A stretch of 64,000 bases of DNA from Phytophthora colocasiae (lineage: Eukaryota > Oomycota > Peronosporomycetes > Peronosporales > Peronosporaceae), in NCBI GenBank assembly GCA_018806915.1, contig JAGKQI010000075.1, positions 248,001-312,000 on the forward strand. The letters are read 5' to 3'. Of this stretch, positions 55,389-64,000 are shown one piece after another. The notes under the pieces are model-generated. The model saw only the letters and a program-made list of their open reading frames with translations, was not told where the DNA came from and did not search any database. Position 1 is the stretch's first letter. Each line of letters opens with the position of its first letter. A program made the translations under genes and the position numbers.

Positions 55389-57112
55389 CTAACCTCTTCT
55401 TCTCCTCGCTGCACGCAGCTCGTTGACGACACTGCGCCAAAGAAGCTGACCACGCCGACGCTTTCTCCCCTTTGCTGTCGTTGTGGGCAGAGTTATGGCT
55501 TCGCAACACTCTCTGAACACTTCTTCGGCCTCTTGAGCGCTCAGGTTTGTGTTCTTCATCCCTCTATCAGCTGCTTGTCGCTCGATCGCTTTATTGAGGA
55601 AAGCGAAGTCGCTCAGTCGTTTTTTGGCGTTCTTGTTTGCTAGTTGGCTCGGTTCTACGAGCCGAAGTGGCGGGATGTTCGTGCTTGGGGCCCCACACTG
55701 CCACAACATCCACGCCAGGTACACTGTACACTCAGGAATAGAGTATGAAGACGGAATACTATTGAAATGGTTGCTCCACTGCTGCAAGTCTGACTGTTGT
55801 TCGCCCGTTGTTGTCGGTGGTACAGGTTGGTCTGCCACCTGAAGATGGTTCACAATAGATGTTACACCCGCCGAATCAAGGCACCGCATGATCATATCAT
55901 TCAAACCATCGTAAGTAACGGTGCCTGCACCAATTGCTCGGCGTTCAAGCTCGCCAACAATATCTTTTACTACGTCAGTCCGTGAGGAATCAATTTTCGC
56001 CAGTGTTCTAACCGCACTCTGTTGCAACGATGCTATGTTAGCTAGGATTGAGACGTGAGGTGGAACACCTGTGGCTCGTAGAGTACATTCTCGCTGTAGA
56101 GTTCCGCCCAAAATTTTCCCCGCGAGATCGGTGAGCATTGATCGAGTTGAAAACAGTGGTGTACGTAATAAAACGTGTGATGGCGGAAGTGTTGTCGTTA
56201 GGAATTTTTGATGATAAACCAACGAAGCCAGAGCAAACTCGAGGATATAACGAATATTGGTTGGAGCCCCTGGAAAAACGATTGAAAGTGCGTGTTCTAC
56301 CACGTCGTCCAGACATTCAAAGTGTGGGGGGAGACACGCAAATGTATGTGAATCCACCGGCAGCCCAGTCACTGTTCTTCCGACATGCATATCACCAGCA
56401 CCTTCATATCGCAAGTAGGTATTTTGTACACCTCCTAAAGACCAACCTGCTCGCAAATTTACGGCCGTCGACGACGGACATGCCGTGGAGCCAGAAGCTG
56501 CGAACGTAGCTGCACCTTTTCGAAGTGAATGTGTGCCAATATCATTCGGCTTGACACCTCTCCTCTTCAATTCCTCTGCAACGTTATCCATGATAAGTAC
56601 GCGGCCCAGCTCCTTGCGGAATCGGTCGTATTGACTTCCCCCCGGAAAAAGTTTACTATTAGAAGAGTCAAAAGTGAAAACACTCCAGTAGATACCTAGT
56701 GCAAGTATTGGGCAGACTGCAGGTTTAAGTGGGTTAGCATATACATGCCGTGGATCACGAGGTCTGTCTCCAGCTTGATCGTTTTTCATGTGAGAGAGAT
56801 AAATACACAAAGCGTCATCCCTCCATTCCATATGATCCATCATGATACCAAAAGCATTCGCCGAACGACACATTAAGTTCCAAGCAATGATCATGTATGT
56901 ACGCGAGAAAACCATATCCAGGGAGAGGTCAGACAGCATTTCAGAACAAATAAACTTGTAGAGATCGTATTGCAATGGGTCTTTACCCACTTTCATCGCG
57001 TGTCCGGATCCTGCTGCTGTTTCCTCCGCAATTGATCTCTTAAGACCCTTAAAGTGATCAGACAGTCGACGCTCCAGCTTTTAGGCATGACCTCGTTGTA
57101 TACACGGAACAA
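55389..57112 (-). pseudogene. Tyrosine recombinase catalytic region, unit 5, frameshift near its start
   Basis: 535 codons are open from 56996 to 55389, with the entire catalytic set and the full basic C-terminus. Upstream of 56996 the frame is broken by a one-base loss in a T-run (about 57080), after the first dozen codons of the catalytic frame. Confidence 0.8.
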
Positions 57113-57113
57113 G

Positions 57114-57560
57114 TTAAACAGACCAGCTCGATGTGTGTTTTAAAGCTGAGTAGCTTAGTTGGGCACCTGTAACAGTGCGCAGCGTGAGAAGCCATGCTAC
57201 GAAATCTTCAGCATCTAGTTTGTCAAACTTGAACGGTGGCTGAGAGATATCTCCATCCAATGCCTCTAGTACAGCTGCTCGAGCAATCTTTTCGTCTATC
57301 GGAAGCCTGTCAAAGAGGAGACTAATGGGCTCACCCGTCTGTCCTGTTGGTCTCGCTTCATTTGGTGCCAGCTCGACTACGCGACGCACAAAAGAAGCAT
57401 GGAGAATCGGTGACCGAACCCCCGCAAGAAGCCACACAACGATGCGCGCATATGAGTTCCGATAGACCGCTCGCGAACGTGCGCTTTCTGTATTCGCGCA
57501 GATTTCTGCAGCACGCTTATGTAGACTTTGCAACTCGTCACTTCTTGAGGGATTCGCCAT
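57114..57560 (-). CDS. N-terminal part of the recombinase, unit 5
   Basis: 148 codons, same as the other copies, same phase break at its end. Confidence 0.8.
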   Translation of the reverse strand: MANPSRSDELQSLHKRAAEICANTESARSRAVYRNSYARIVVWLLAGVRSPILHASFVRRVVELAPNEARPTGQTGEPISLLFDRLPIDEKIARAAVLEALDGDISQPPFKFDKLDAEDFVAWLLTLRTVTGAQLSYSALKHTSSWSV

Positions 57561-57876
57561 CCCTCAAAGTCAGGCGAAATTTGCGTTTTGAGAGTCTTTA
57601 ACCGCGATTTGTATGGCGACCATTCGACACGAAATCTTAATTTCCCGGAAAATGAGGGACCTCCTGTCCCTCAAAATGACCTTTGAGCAATAAATGTCCC
57701 TCGAAATCCGGAGAATGTAAGTTTCTTGTACATGTTGAGTCGACACCGTGTCGAAGCAGTTATACTGAAGTTGAAGTGGTTTAACGTCATTTCAGCCAAT
57801 AAACCAACGCCCTGGGTCATTTCAGATACAGGCAGGGTCAGCCATTTCGCGATTGTCTGTCACCTAGGAGCTCTAA

Positions 57877-59585
57877 ATGATCTTCACTTCCCGCCACCCT
57901 ACGCTGCCCATTCCAGAGGACGCATCAATCTGGAATGTGGTGGAGCAACATGCGCTTAACATTGGTGACAAACCGGCGTTTGTCTGTGGTGTGACGGAGC
58001 GGACGATCACCTATGCGCAACTGATTCAAATGTCCAAAAAGTTGTGCGCAGGTCTCGCCGCTAACGGTATCAAGAAGGGCGACGTTGTGATCCTACATTC
58101 AATGAACTGCATCGAGTACCCTGTCGTATTCCTCGCTTTGAATCGCTTAGGAGCAATTTGCTCGCCGTCTTCGCCGCAATTTACTGCACAGGAATTGGCT
58201 GACCAGATCGAAGCTGCTCAAGTAAACATTCAATTAATCTAATTACGATGTAGTGAACTGACGATCACTGTGTGCAGGCTGTGGCAGTAATTTCACACAG
58301 GAAATTTGCTGCGGTGGCGCTGAAGGCTGCAACGATGCATGACATCCCAAGTCAGCAAATCTACACTCTTGGAGACGCGTGTGACTATGCTTCTCTGCGG
58401 ACAATTGAGTACGTTTATGACTTTCACTGGAGACCTTCTCGAGACGTTGATTTGTGATGTACTCTGGTTGCTAGGAATCTCATCGAGATGGATCTCCCCT
58501 TCCCGAATCTCCCTCCGATCGATGCCAACCAAGTTGTGACTCTGCCATTTTCCAGTGGTACAACTGGCCGTCCAAAAGGGGTGGAGTTGACAGCTCGAGC
58601 AATGTTTGCCGCTGGAATGATCCCTGCTCACACTGTTGAGAAAATGGATTATCTCTTGGGGATGTTGCCGTTCTTCCACATCATGGCTACGTTGATATTC
58701 CACATCAGCCTGTACATGGGGATGTCGATGGTGGTTCTACCCGGTTTCCAGCCAAACACGCTTTTGCAGACAGCGGAGAAGTACAAGATCAAAAGGCTTC
58801 ATCTCGCTCCTCCTCTGATTAAGTTCCTAGCTAAACACCCGCTTGTTGACAAGTTCGATCTCTCGGCAACAACTCAAGCAAGTTCTGGAGGTGCTCCATT
58901 GGGAAAGGAGTTAGAGCAAGCTGTGTTGAAGCGACTCAATGTGCAGGTTCTTCAAAGTTACGGCATGACTGAGTTTGCTGGTGTCGGAACACACTCTTCG
59001 ATCTCTTGTCACCGCGAAGGTTCTTCAGGAGTACTATATCCTAACGTTGAACTGAAGGTGAAGTGTCTGGATACGGATGTCGATCTACCTGCAAATCAGC
59101 ACGGCGAGCTGCTCTTTCGAGGACCCACTCTAATGAAAGGGTATATTAATAATCCAGAGGCGACACGCAAGACTTTCACTAAGGACGGGTTTCTCCGGAC
59201 GGGTGACATCGGGTACATTGACGATGACGGCTTCGTATTCATTGTGGACAGACTCAAGGAACTGATCAAGTACAAGGGTCATCAAGTTGCTCCTGCAGAG
59301 GTGGAGGATGTCGTGAACTCGCACCCTCAAGTAGCGGATTCGGGGTGTGTTCGTGGTCATGATTCCGTCACTGGCGAGGAAATCCCCAAGGTTTTCGTCG
59401 TGTTGGAAGCAGGCAGCTCATTGTCGGATGATGATCTGATGGAATACGTAGCGAGAAAAGTGACGGGATACAAGCGCGTTCGAGAGGTGGAATTTATCGA
59501 TAAAATTCCAAAGAGTCTGTCCGGCAAAATCTTACGGCGTGTTCTTCAGATGCGGGAGAACGAGAAGATGCAAGCTCGTCTGTAA
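57877..59585 (+). CDS. 4-coumarate-CoA-ligase-like acyl-CoA synthetase, probably peroxisomal
   Basis: Three exons with consistent phases: 57877-58221, 58278-58408 and 58475-59585; 528 residues. It has the AMP-binding P-loop LPFSSGTTGRPKGVEL, the A5-type motif LQSYGMTEFAG, the GELLFRGPTLMKGYINNP and FLRTGDIGYIDDDGFVFIVDR blocks, the hinge LKELIKYKGHQVAPAEVE and the catalytic Lys region PKSLSGKILRR. It activates a carboxylic acid to an adenylate, then to a CoA thioester. The C-terminus ARL is a type 1 peroxisomal signal variant, so fatty or aryl acid activation for beta-oxidation is likelier than phenylpropanoid synthesis. The Crypton array ends 159 bp upstream of the ATG. Confidence 0.92.
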
Positions 59586-59637
59586 ACAATTATCAGAAGA
59601 GTTGAACTGATTGATACTTCAAGTACACGTAGCAGAT

Positions 59638-60061
59638 TCAAGACAGTGTACAGGCAAATTGGTACTTAATGCCCTCCTTCTGCTGGACCTCTTCACTTTC
59701 ATTAGATTGCATCAAACCGAGCCTGCGAATAGCTGCGAGTTGATCTGTTTGAATGGTATCGCGTTAGTACATAATGAATCAAGGCACATGTATTACAGTA
59801 CCTGGAATGTGCGCCAGAGCTGCCGTAGCAAGACCCAGTGCTGGCTGTTCGGGGTTCTCACTCACAACTTGATTAAAATTGACGAAGTGAAAATTCTCGA
59901 ACTTGCGCTTGGGCAAAGTGTCCTTGTATTTTTCCATTACTGATTGCTGCAAATTTCATTAGTTATTGAAAGTAATTCGGTCAGTGGCAAGCAGGAAACG
60001 TACACAGGGCATATTTTGAAGCTTCGACAATTGCTTGAGATGTTTCTTTCTCACTTGTAAC
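59638..60061 (-). pseudogene. 3' exons of an unidentified gene whose 5' part is missing
   Basis: Three exons fit in phase on the minus strand: 60061-60004, 59946-59802 and 59744-59638 (stop). Introns have GTACGT/GTACTG donors, a TACTAAC branch point and CAG acceptors. They encode a basic helix (VRKKHLKQLSKLQNM), then MEKYKDTLPKRKFENFHFVN and NPEQPALGLATAALAHIP, then an acidic tail. The first exon begins one base into a codon and follows an acceptor with a CTAAC branch signal, so an upstream exon must once have lain to the right. Only the retroelement is there. I do not recognise the protein. Truncation by the element is inferred. Confidence 0.6.
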
Positions 60062-60242
60062 CTGTTGTAGTTAGTTGAGGACATCCAGAACGACAACTGC
60101 TTGAAGTGGATCAAGAAGGTTCATGTTGCAGGAGCTGTGCTGGATGGGAACTTGTTGTGCCGGTTGAACCTTGAGTGGTTGGCTGGCAGCAACCAAGAGC
60201 TCGGCTCGCACAGGACAGTAGACAGAGTGAGCTTAGCCAAAC

Positions 60243-63200
60243 TTGCATGAATATCAATCACTTTTGCTTTTGCAGTCAACGACCGACTACAAAGTTAACT
60301 TTAGAAGTATCAAGACCGCAATGCCTGGGGGAACGTCGTACGACGATGATGGCGACGTTGTCATGTCAGTCCACCAACCTATCTTCGAGTTTGTCCAAGC
60401 GCCGATGTTGATGGACTGGAGTCAGGCTGCAATTGTCAAATGGCGCAAGGATCGAGCCCTGTACGAAGCTCGAGTGCGCCAACGTTGTGTGGACAGCGGC
60501 GAGGCCTACGACAAGGCTCTCGAGTCTGTCAAAAACTCTCTGGAGCCGAAGCTCCTGGAGATCGTGTGTCTGTATGAGTTGCAGACCGCAGTTGAGACCG
60601 TGGATGATGTGCAGCTCGTGCGGTTAATTGAAAAACGTGCGGGTAACGTCAAGAATGAGCATCTTCCTGATCTTGACCTTTTCTTCAAGAACAACCTCAA
60701 CATGGACCTGAAGGAAAGTGACATCGATGCCCGCGTACTCAAGTATTACCGGGACTTTTCCTCGCTGATCGAGCAACATGGGTTTGGCCGCATCCTCGGT
60801 GTGGGTCGACCTACCGATGGCGAGTACGTCGACAGGATGAAGCTGAGATGCTCAATCCTGCTGGACAATCTGGAGCCGCAGATTCTGCGAGACGACGTTA
60901 TCCGTCATGTCAAGTACGAGAGACGTGAGGGAAAGAAGAACGACTTCGTTCTCTTCTCCATAATCAAGGAGAGCTCGTGCCCAGCACAAGTACCATGTGC
61001 TGCACAAGGAAACCAAGCAGAAGGGGACAGGAAGACGGAGAAGAAAACTGTGGTAAAAGACAGCAAGTCGAAGGCGACGGAAACGAAGTTTGGTGGTGAG
61101 AAGCCACGCAGCGGGAGTGCAAACACTCCGTCCACTCGCGCCAGCGCGCCACCGTCTGGAGGATGTCTCCATTGCGGCGGTGCACATTGGCTGCGCCAAT
61201 GCCCAACCGCAACTGAGGATGACAAGACCAAGGCCCACGAGAAGCTGCGTGCTCAGCGTGATGAAGCGAAGCAACGCACTAAAGTGGTGCGTGTGAATGT
61301 GGTGAACTCGCCTCAGGCGGGCGAGGTGTTAATCAACGGGCTAGTGACCGCCCCGTTCTGTGCTGATTCGGGATCAGACAGCAATATTCTGCCTCGAGCA
61401 TTAGTGAACGAGTTGCTGGAGCTCGGCAGTGACGTGACCCTGTCGGAATTGCATGATCCTGTAATGGTGACTGTCGCTGGAGGTGCCACGTTAGCATGCC
61501 ATCATGAAGCAGCTGTCAACGTTCTACTCCAGACCGCTGCCGGATCAGTACGACTTTCTCATGTGGCATGTTTGGTGCTGGAAGGAGAGGAGACGGATTT
61601 TCTGCTTGGTGACAAGACTCTTAAGTCACTGGGTATTGATGTTGACCGTCAACTTGAACAACTAGCAGCAGGGACCACTGTAGTGGATGATGACCCTTTT
61701 GAGGAAGACGACAACCCTTCCGCTCCTGAAGACGTTCCAGACAAACTCGCTATACTGTTAGAGCGTGCTCGTCTGAATGGTTTCTCTAAAGGACATTTTG
61801 GAGCTCTCTGTGAACTGGTGAACTACTTCCAAGACATCTTCGCTGAAGACATTGATGACGACCCTCCTGCACTGGTTGAGCCACTTCGTATTCAGCTCAA
61901 ACCGGACGCAGTGCCGTTCCGTGCAAAACCTCGAAAGTATTCGCCAGCACAGCGCGACTACTTAAAGGCGTACACACAGAAGCTCGAGTCAATGGGCTAC
62001 ATCTACAAGAACAATCAGAGTCGATGGGCTTCAGCCGCTGTTCCTGTCGCGAAACCTGGACGTGCAATGGAATACAGGATGACCATTGACTACAGACCTG
62101 TCAATCGATGGACGGTGCCTATTGCTGGTGCTTCGCCAAACATGGCAACTATGACTCCAGCTGTCGAAGGTGCTTACGGAGTCGCTGATTTTGACATGCC
62201 GAAGAGTTTTTGGCAGTTCCCGTTGCACCGAGACTCTCAGGAAATAATGAGTTTCATCACGGAAGACACTGTTTACACCCCACTCGGGTCCCTCAGGGTG
62301 GAATGGATTCATCAACGCATTTCCAAAACCAAATGCAGTCGATCTTCCGCGAGATGCTGTACAAGCACGTTCTTATCTGGATAGATGACATTCTCGTGTT
62401 TGCAAAGAGCCCCGAACAATTTATCGCCGCGCTGCGACAATTCTTTGAGCTCGTACGTGAGTATGGGCTACGTCTCAGTGTGAACAAGAGCTCGCTTTTC
62501 AAAACCTCGACTAAGTGGTGTGGCCGGATTATTAGTGGCACTGGTATTGCTCATGACCCAGCTCGGCTACAGGCTCTTATCGACCTCCCTCTGCCGAAGA
62601 CCGGTGCAGACCTGCAGCAATTCGTATGCGCTGCGGGATGGCTTCGCGACTCATTGATGGATTACAGTCGTGTTGTTCAACCTCCAAGAAAAACTGGAAG
62701 GTGTGCTGTCCGTGGTGGGCCGTACACGCCGCCTTGCTGCTGGTGTAATTCTGGACTGGTCCGACGATGACGTCGCTGCTTTTGAACGAGTGAAGTCGCT
62801 GATTAGCTGTTCGCAGTCACTGGTTTTCCCTCATGATGATGCTCAAGTCTGCGTCTTCACTGATGCCTCCGAGTTTGGGTGGGGTCTCGTAGTAACCCAA
62901 GTCGACAACTGGGTGCCTGGTGTCGATGCTTGGGAGCAACAGCACACGTTATTGGTGTGCAAGAGTGGTACCTTCTCAGGCGCCGAGCGGAACTGGGCGA
63001 TTATTGACAAAGAAGCCTTCCCGATCATGTGGGCTTGCAAGAATCTCGATTATCTATTGCTGCGTCGTCTTGGGTTTCGGATATTTTGCGATCACAAGAA
63101 TTTGATTCACCTCTTTGATCCCGATGTGGAGCTCAAGCGTCATGTCCGTGGGCGTCTTCAGCGCTGGGCGTTGACTATGGTTGGTATGCCGTACACCATT

Positions 63201-64000
63201 GAGCATTTAGACGGTGACGTGAACGTCTGGGGTGACCTTCTCTCTCGATGGGGCCAGTCCTCCGAGACAGGTGGGGTGGTGGTGCGCTGCAAGGCTGTTA
63301 CCAGAAGCCAAGCCGTGACGCAACAGCATGGCAGCAATGCGGATCCTGCACCTCGAACAAGTCAGCTTCGACCGAGAATGGATGGTTTTGTGTTTCCTAC
63401 TATTGATGACATCGCTCGCTCGCAAACAAAGCACAAGCGCTCGCAACCACGCAACGCTGTGCGCAACGATGATGGCCTTTTGCGTGTCGACAATAAGACA
63501 TGGCTACCCGAGCTAGACAATGAGCTGGTGCAACGTGTGATGATCATTGCTCACTGTGGAGCACAGGGGCATCGTGGACTTGACCCAATGGTGACCACTC
63601 TGCAACATGTGTTCTACATCCGTGATATGCAACAATTGTGTCGTCGATTCCTCAGTCGATGTTTGCTCTGCAAGCACGTCAAGGGTGGCAACATCGTGCC
63701 ACGTCCGTGGGGTCCTACTGTGGATGCAGAATTTAGAAACGAAGTTCTGCACTGGGATTACCTGTTCCTTGGAGACAGCATGGGTGAAACGAAATATGTC
63801 TTAGCTCTGAAAGACAGCTTGACGCACTTCTGCGAACTTGTGGCTTGTGACTCTCCAACCGCGGAAGTTGCCGTGATCGCTCTGCTGGACTGGTGTAAAC
63901 GATTCGGACCTCCCCAAATCCTCATGTCCGACATGGGCACTCACTTCAAAAACACTGTGACCACTGAAGTGTGCAAGCGGCTCTCCATCGAGCAGAACTT
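60243..64000 (+). mobile_element. Second gypsy-type retroelement (gag-pol, frameshifted, cut by window edge)
   Basis: A gag-pol reading of about 3.7 kb on the plus strand differs from the first element: gag and pol are fused, the knuckle is of CX2CX4HX4C type, and the protease is DSGS. No LTR can be recognised because only one side is inside the window. A probable start is the ATG of MPGGTSYDDD at 60321. The intervening 60064-60242 may be the 5' end of the element. The element runs in the opposite direction to the truncated gene on its left. Confidence 0.85.
60321..64000 (+). pseudogene. Gag-pol polyprotein of the second gypsy-type element
   Basis: Order: gag-like helical domain, zinc knuckle CLHCGGAHWLRQC (about 61165-61205), aspartic protease FCADSGSDSNIL, RT (AMEYRMTIDYRPVNRW, YGVADFDMPKSFWQFPL, then the catalytic block WIDDILVF), RNase H (VFTDASEFGWGL, CDHKNLIHLF), HHCC integrase finger (HCGAQGHRGLD...CLLCKH) and the start of the integrase core (HWDYLFLGDS, MSDMGTHF) at the window edge. 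The reading frame shifts near 62283 (middle of RT) and near 62680 (after RT). From 62690 to 64000 one frame stays open to the edge. This copy is probably inactive. Confidence 0.85.

Larger units (their letters stand above)
45294..57717 (-). mobile_element. Tandem array of five Crypton-like tyrosine-recombinase elements
   Basis: Five head-to-tail units of 2486, 2482, 2484, 2486 and 2486 bp fill 12,424 bp with no spacer. AATG lies just left of the array (45290-45293) and also at the right end of every unit (last at 57714-57717), so AATG is the only sequence shared by both outer edges. There are no long terminal inverted repeats and no target duplication beyond this 4-bp core. That is the signature described for Crypton elements, which move as circles through a tyrosine recombinase. 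The units differ by a few substitutions and mostly by homopolymer indels, so amplification is recent. Confidence 0.9.
55232..57717 (-). mobile_element. Crypton-like unit 5 (rightmost)
   Basis: 2486 bp. Its right end (GGAGAATG) abuts unique host sequence at 57718. Private changes: one T lost in a five-T run near 57080 and G-to-A near 56356 (Ala to Val). Confidence 0.9.

Noticed and set aside
45294..57717. Satellite or centromeric tandem repeat, or a tandem gene family
   Set aside because: The unit encodes a tyrosine recombinase and has Crypton-like ends with an AATG core shared by both flanks. Only five units are present and the host sequence resumes directly.

Overview
The window looks like nuclear DNA of an oomycete, most probably of the Phytophthora/Peronosporales type. 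Genes are closely packed with short GT-AG introns of about 55 to 110 bp. The mobile elements (piggyBac-like, chromodomain gypsy, Crypton tyrosine-recombinase, hAT and LINE remnants) are those typical of these genomes. The species call is inference; no database search was run.

Layout. 1-2931 holds a broken piggyBac-like transposase with a hairpin-rich candidate terminus. 3270-3554 is a TA-flanked MITE. 4-33 kb is a gene-dense island: a multi-pass membrane protein, the splicing factor RNF113/Cwc24, a dithiol glutaredoxin, a DinB-like protein, a repeat-bearing nuclear-type protein, a CFAP69-like ciliary protein, a REX1-B protein, a purple acid phosphatase, a WW-domain membrane protein, the ribosome biogenesis factor URB2, a kinesin, a DEDDh RNA exonuclease, an Ap4A phosphorylase, a PX-like protein and a coiled-coil protein. 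Several are divergent pairs sharing a 110-270 bp intergenic region.

33-43 kb is a three-level nest. A 697-codon host reading frame (minus strand) is split by an 8.2-kb gypsy chromovirus with two 261-bp LTRs that look identical and a 5-bp target duplication. The gag frame of that gypsy element is itself split by a 2.5-kb piggyBac-like element with 16-bp inverted termini at a TTAA-type site. Removing each insert with one copy of its duplication gives back a continuous frame.

43.3-45.0 kb holds LINE and hAT remnants. 45,294-57,717 is the most striking structure: five head-to-tail, nearly identical units (2482-2486 bp) of a Crypton-like tyrosine-recombinase element. At each of the four unit-unit junctions, two 15-bp inverted arms flank an 18-bp spacer containing AATG. 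This resembles a reconstituted recombinase attachment site. The outer edges of the array carry only one arm each, and AATG is the only sequence common to both edges. All five copies share the same reading-frame break between the N-terminal and catalytic parts of the recombinase.

The array ends 159 bp upstream of a 4-coumarate-CoA-ligase-like gene with a peroxisomal-type C-terminus. After it come the 3' exons of an unidentified minus-strand gene whose 5' part is missing, and a second, frameshifted gypsy-type element running off the right edge.
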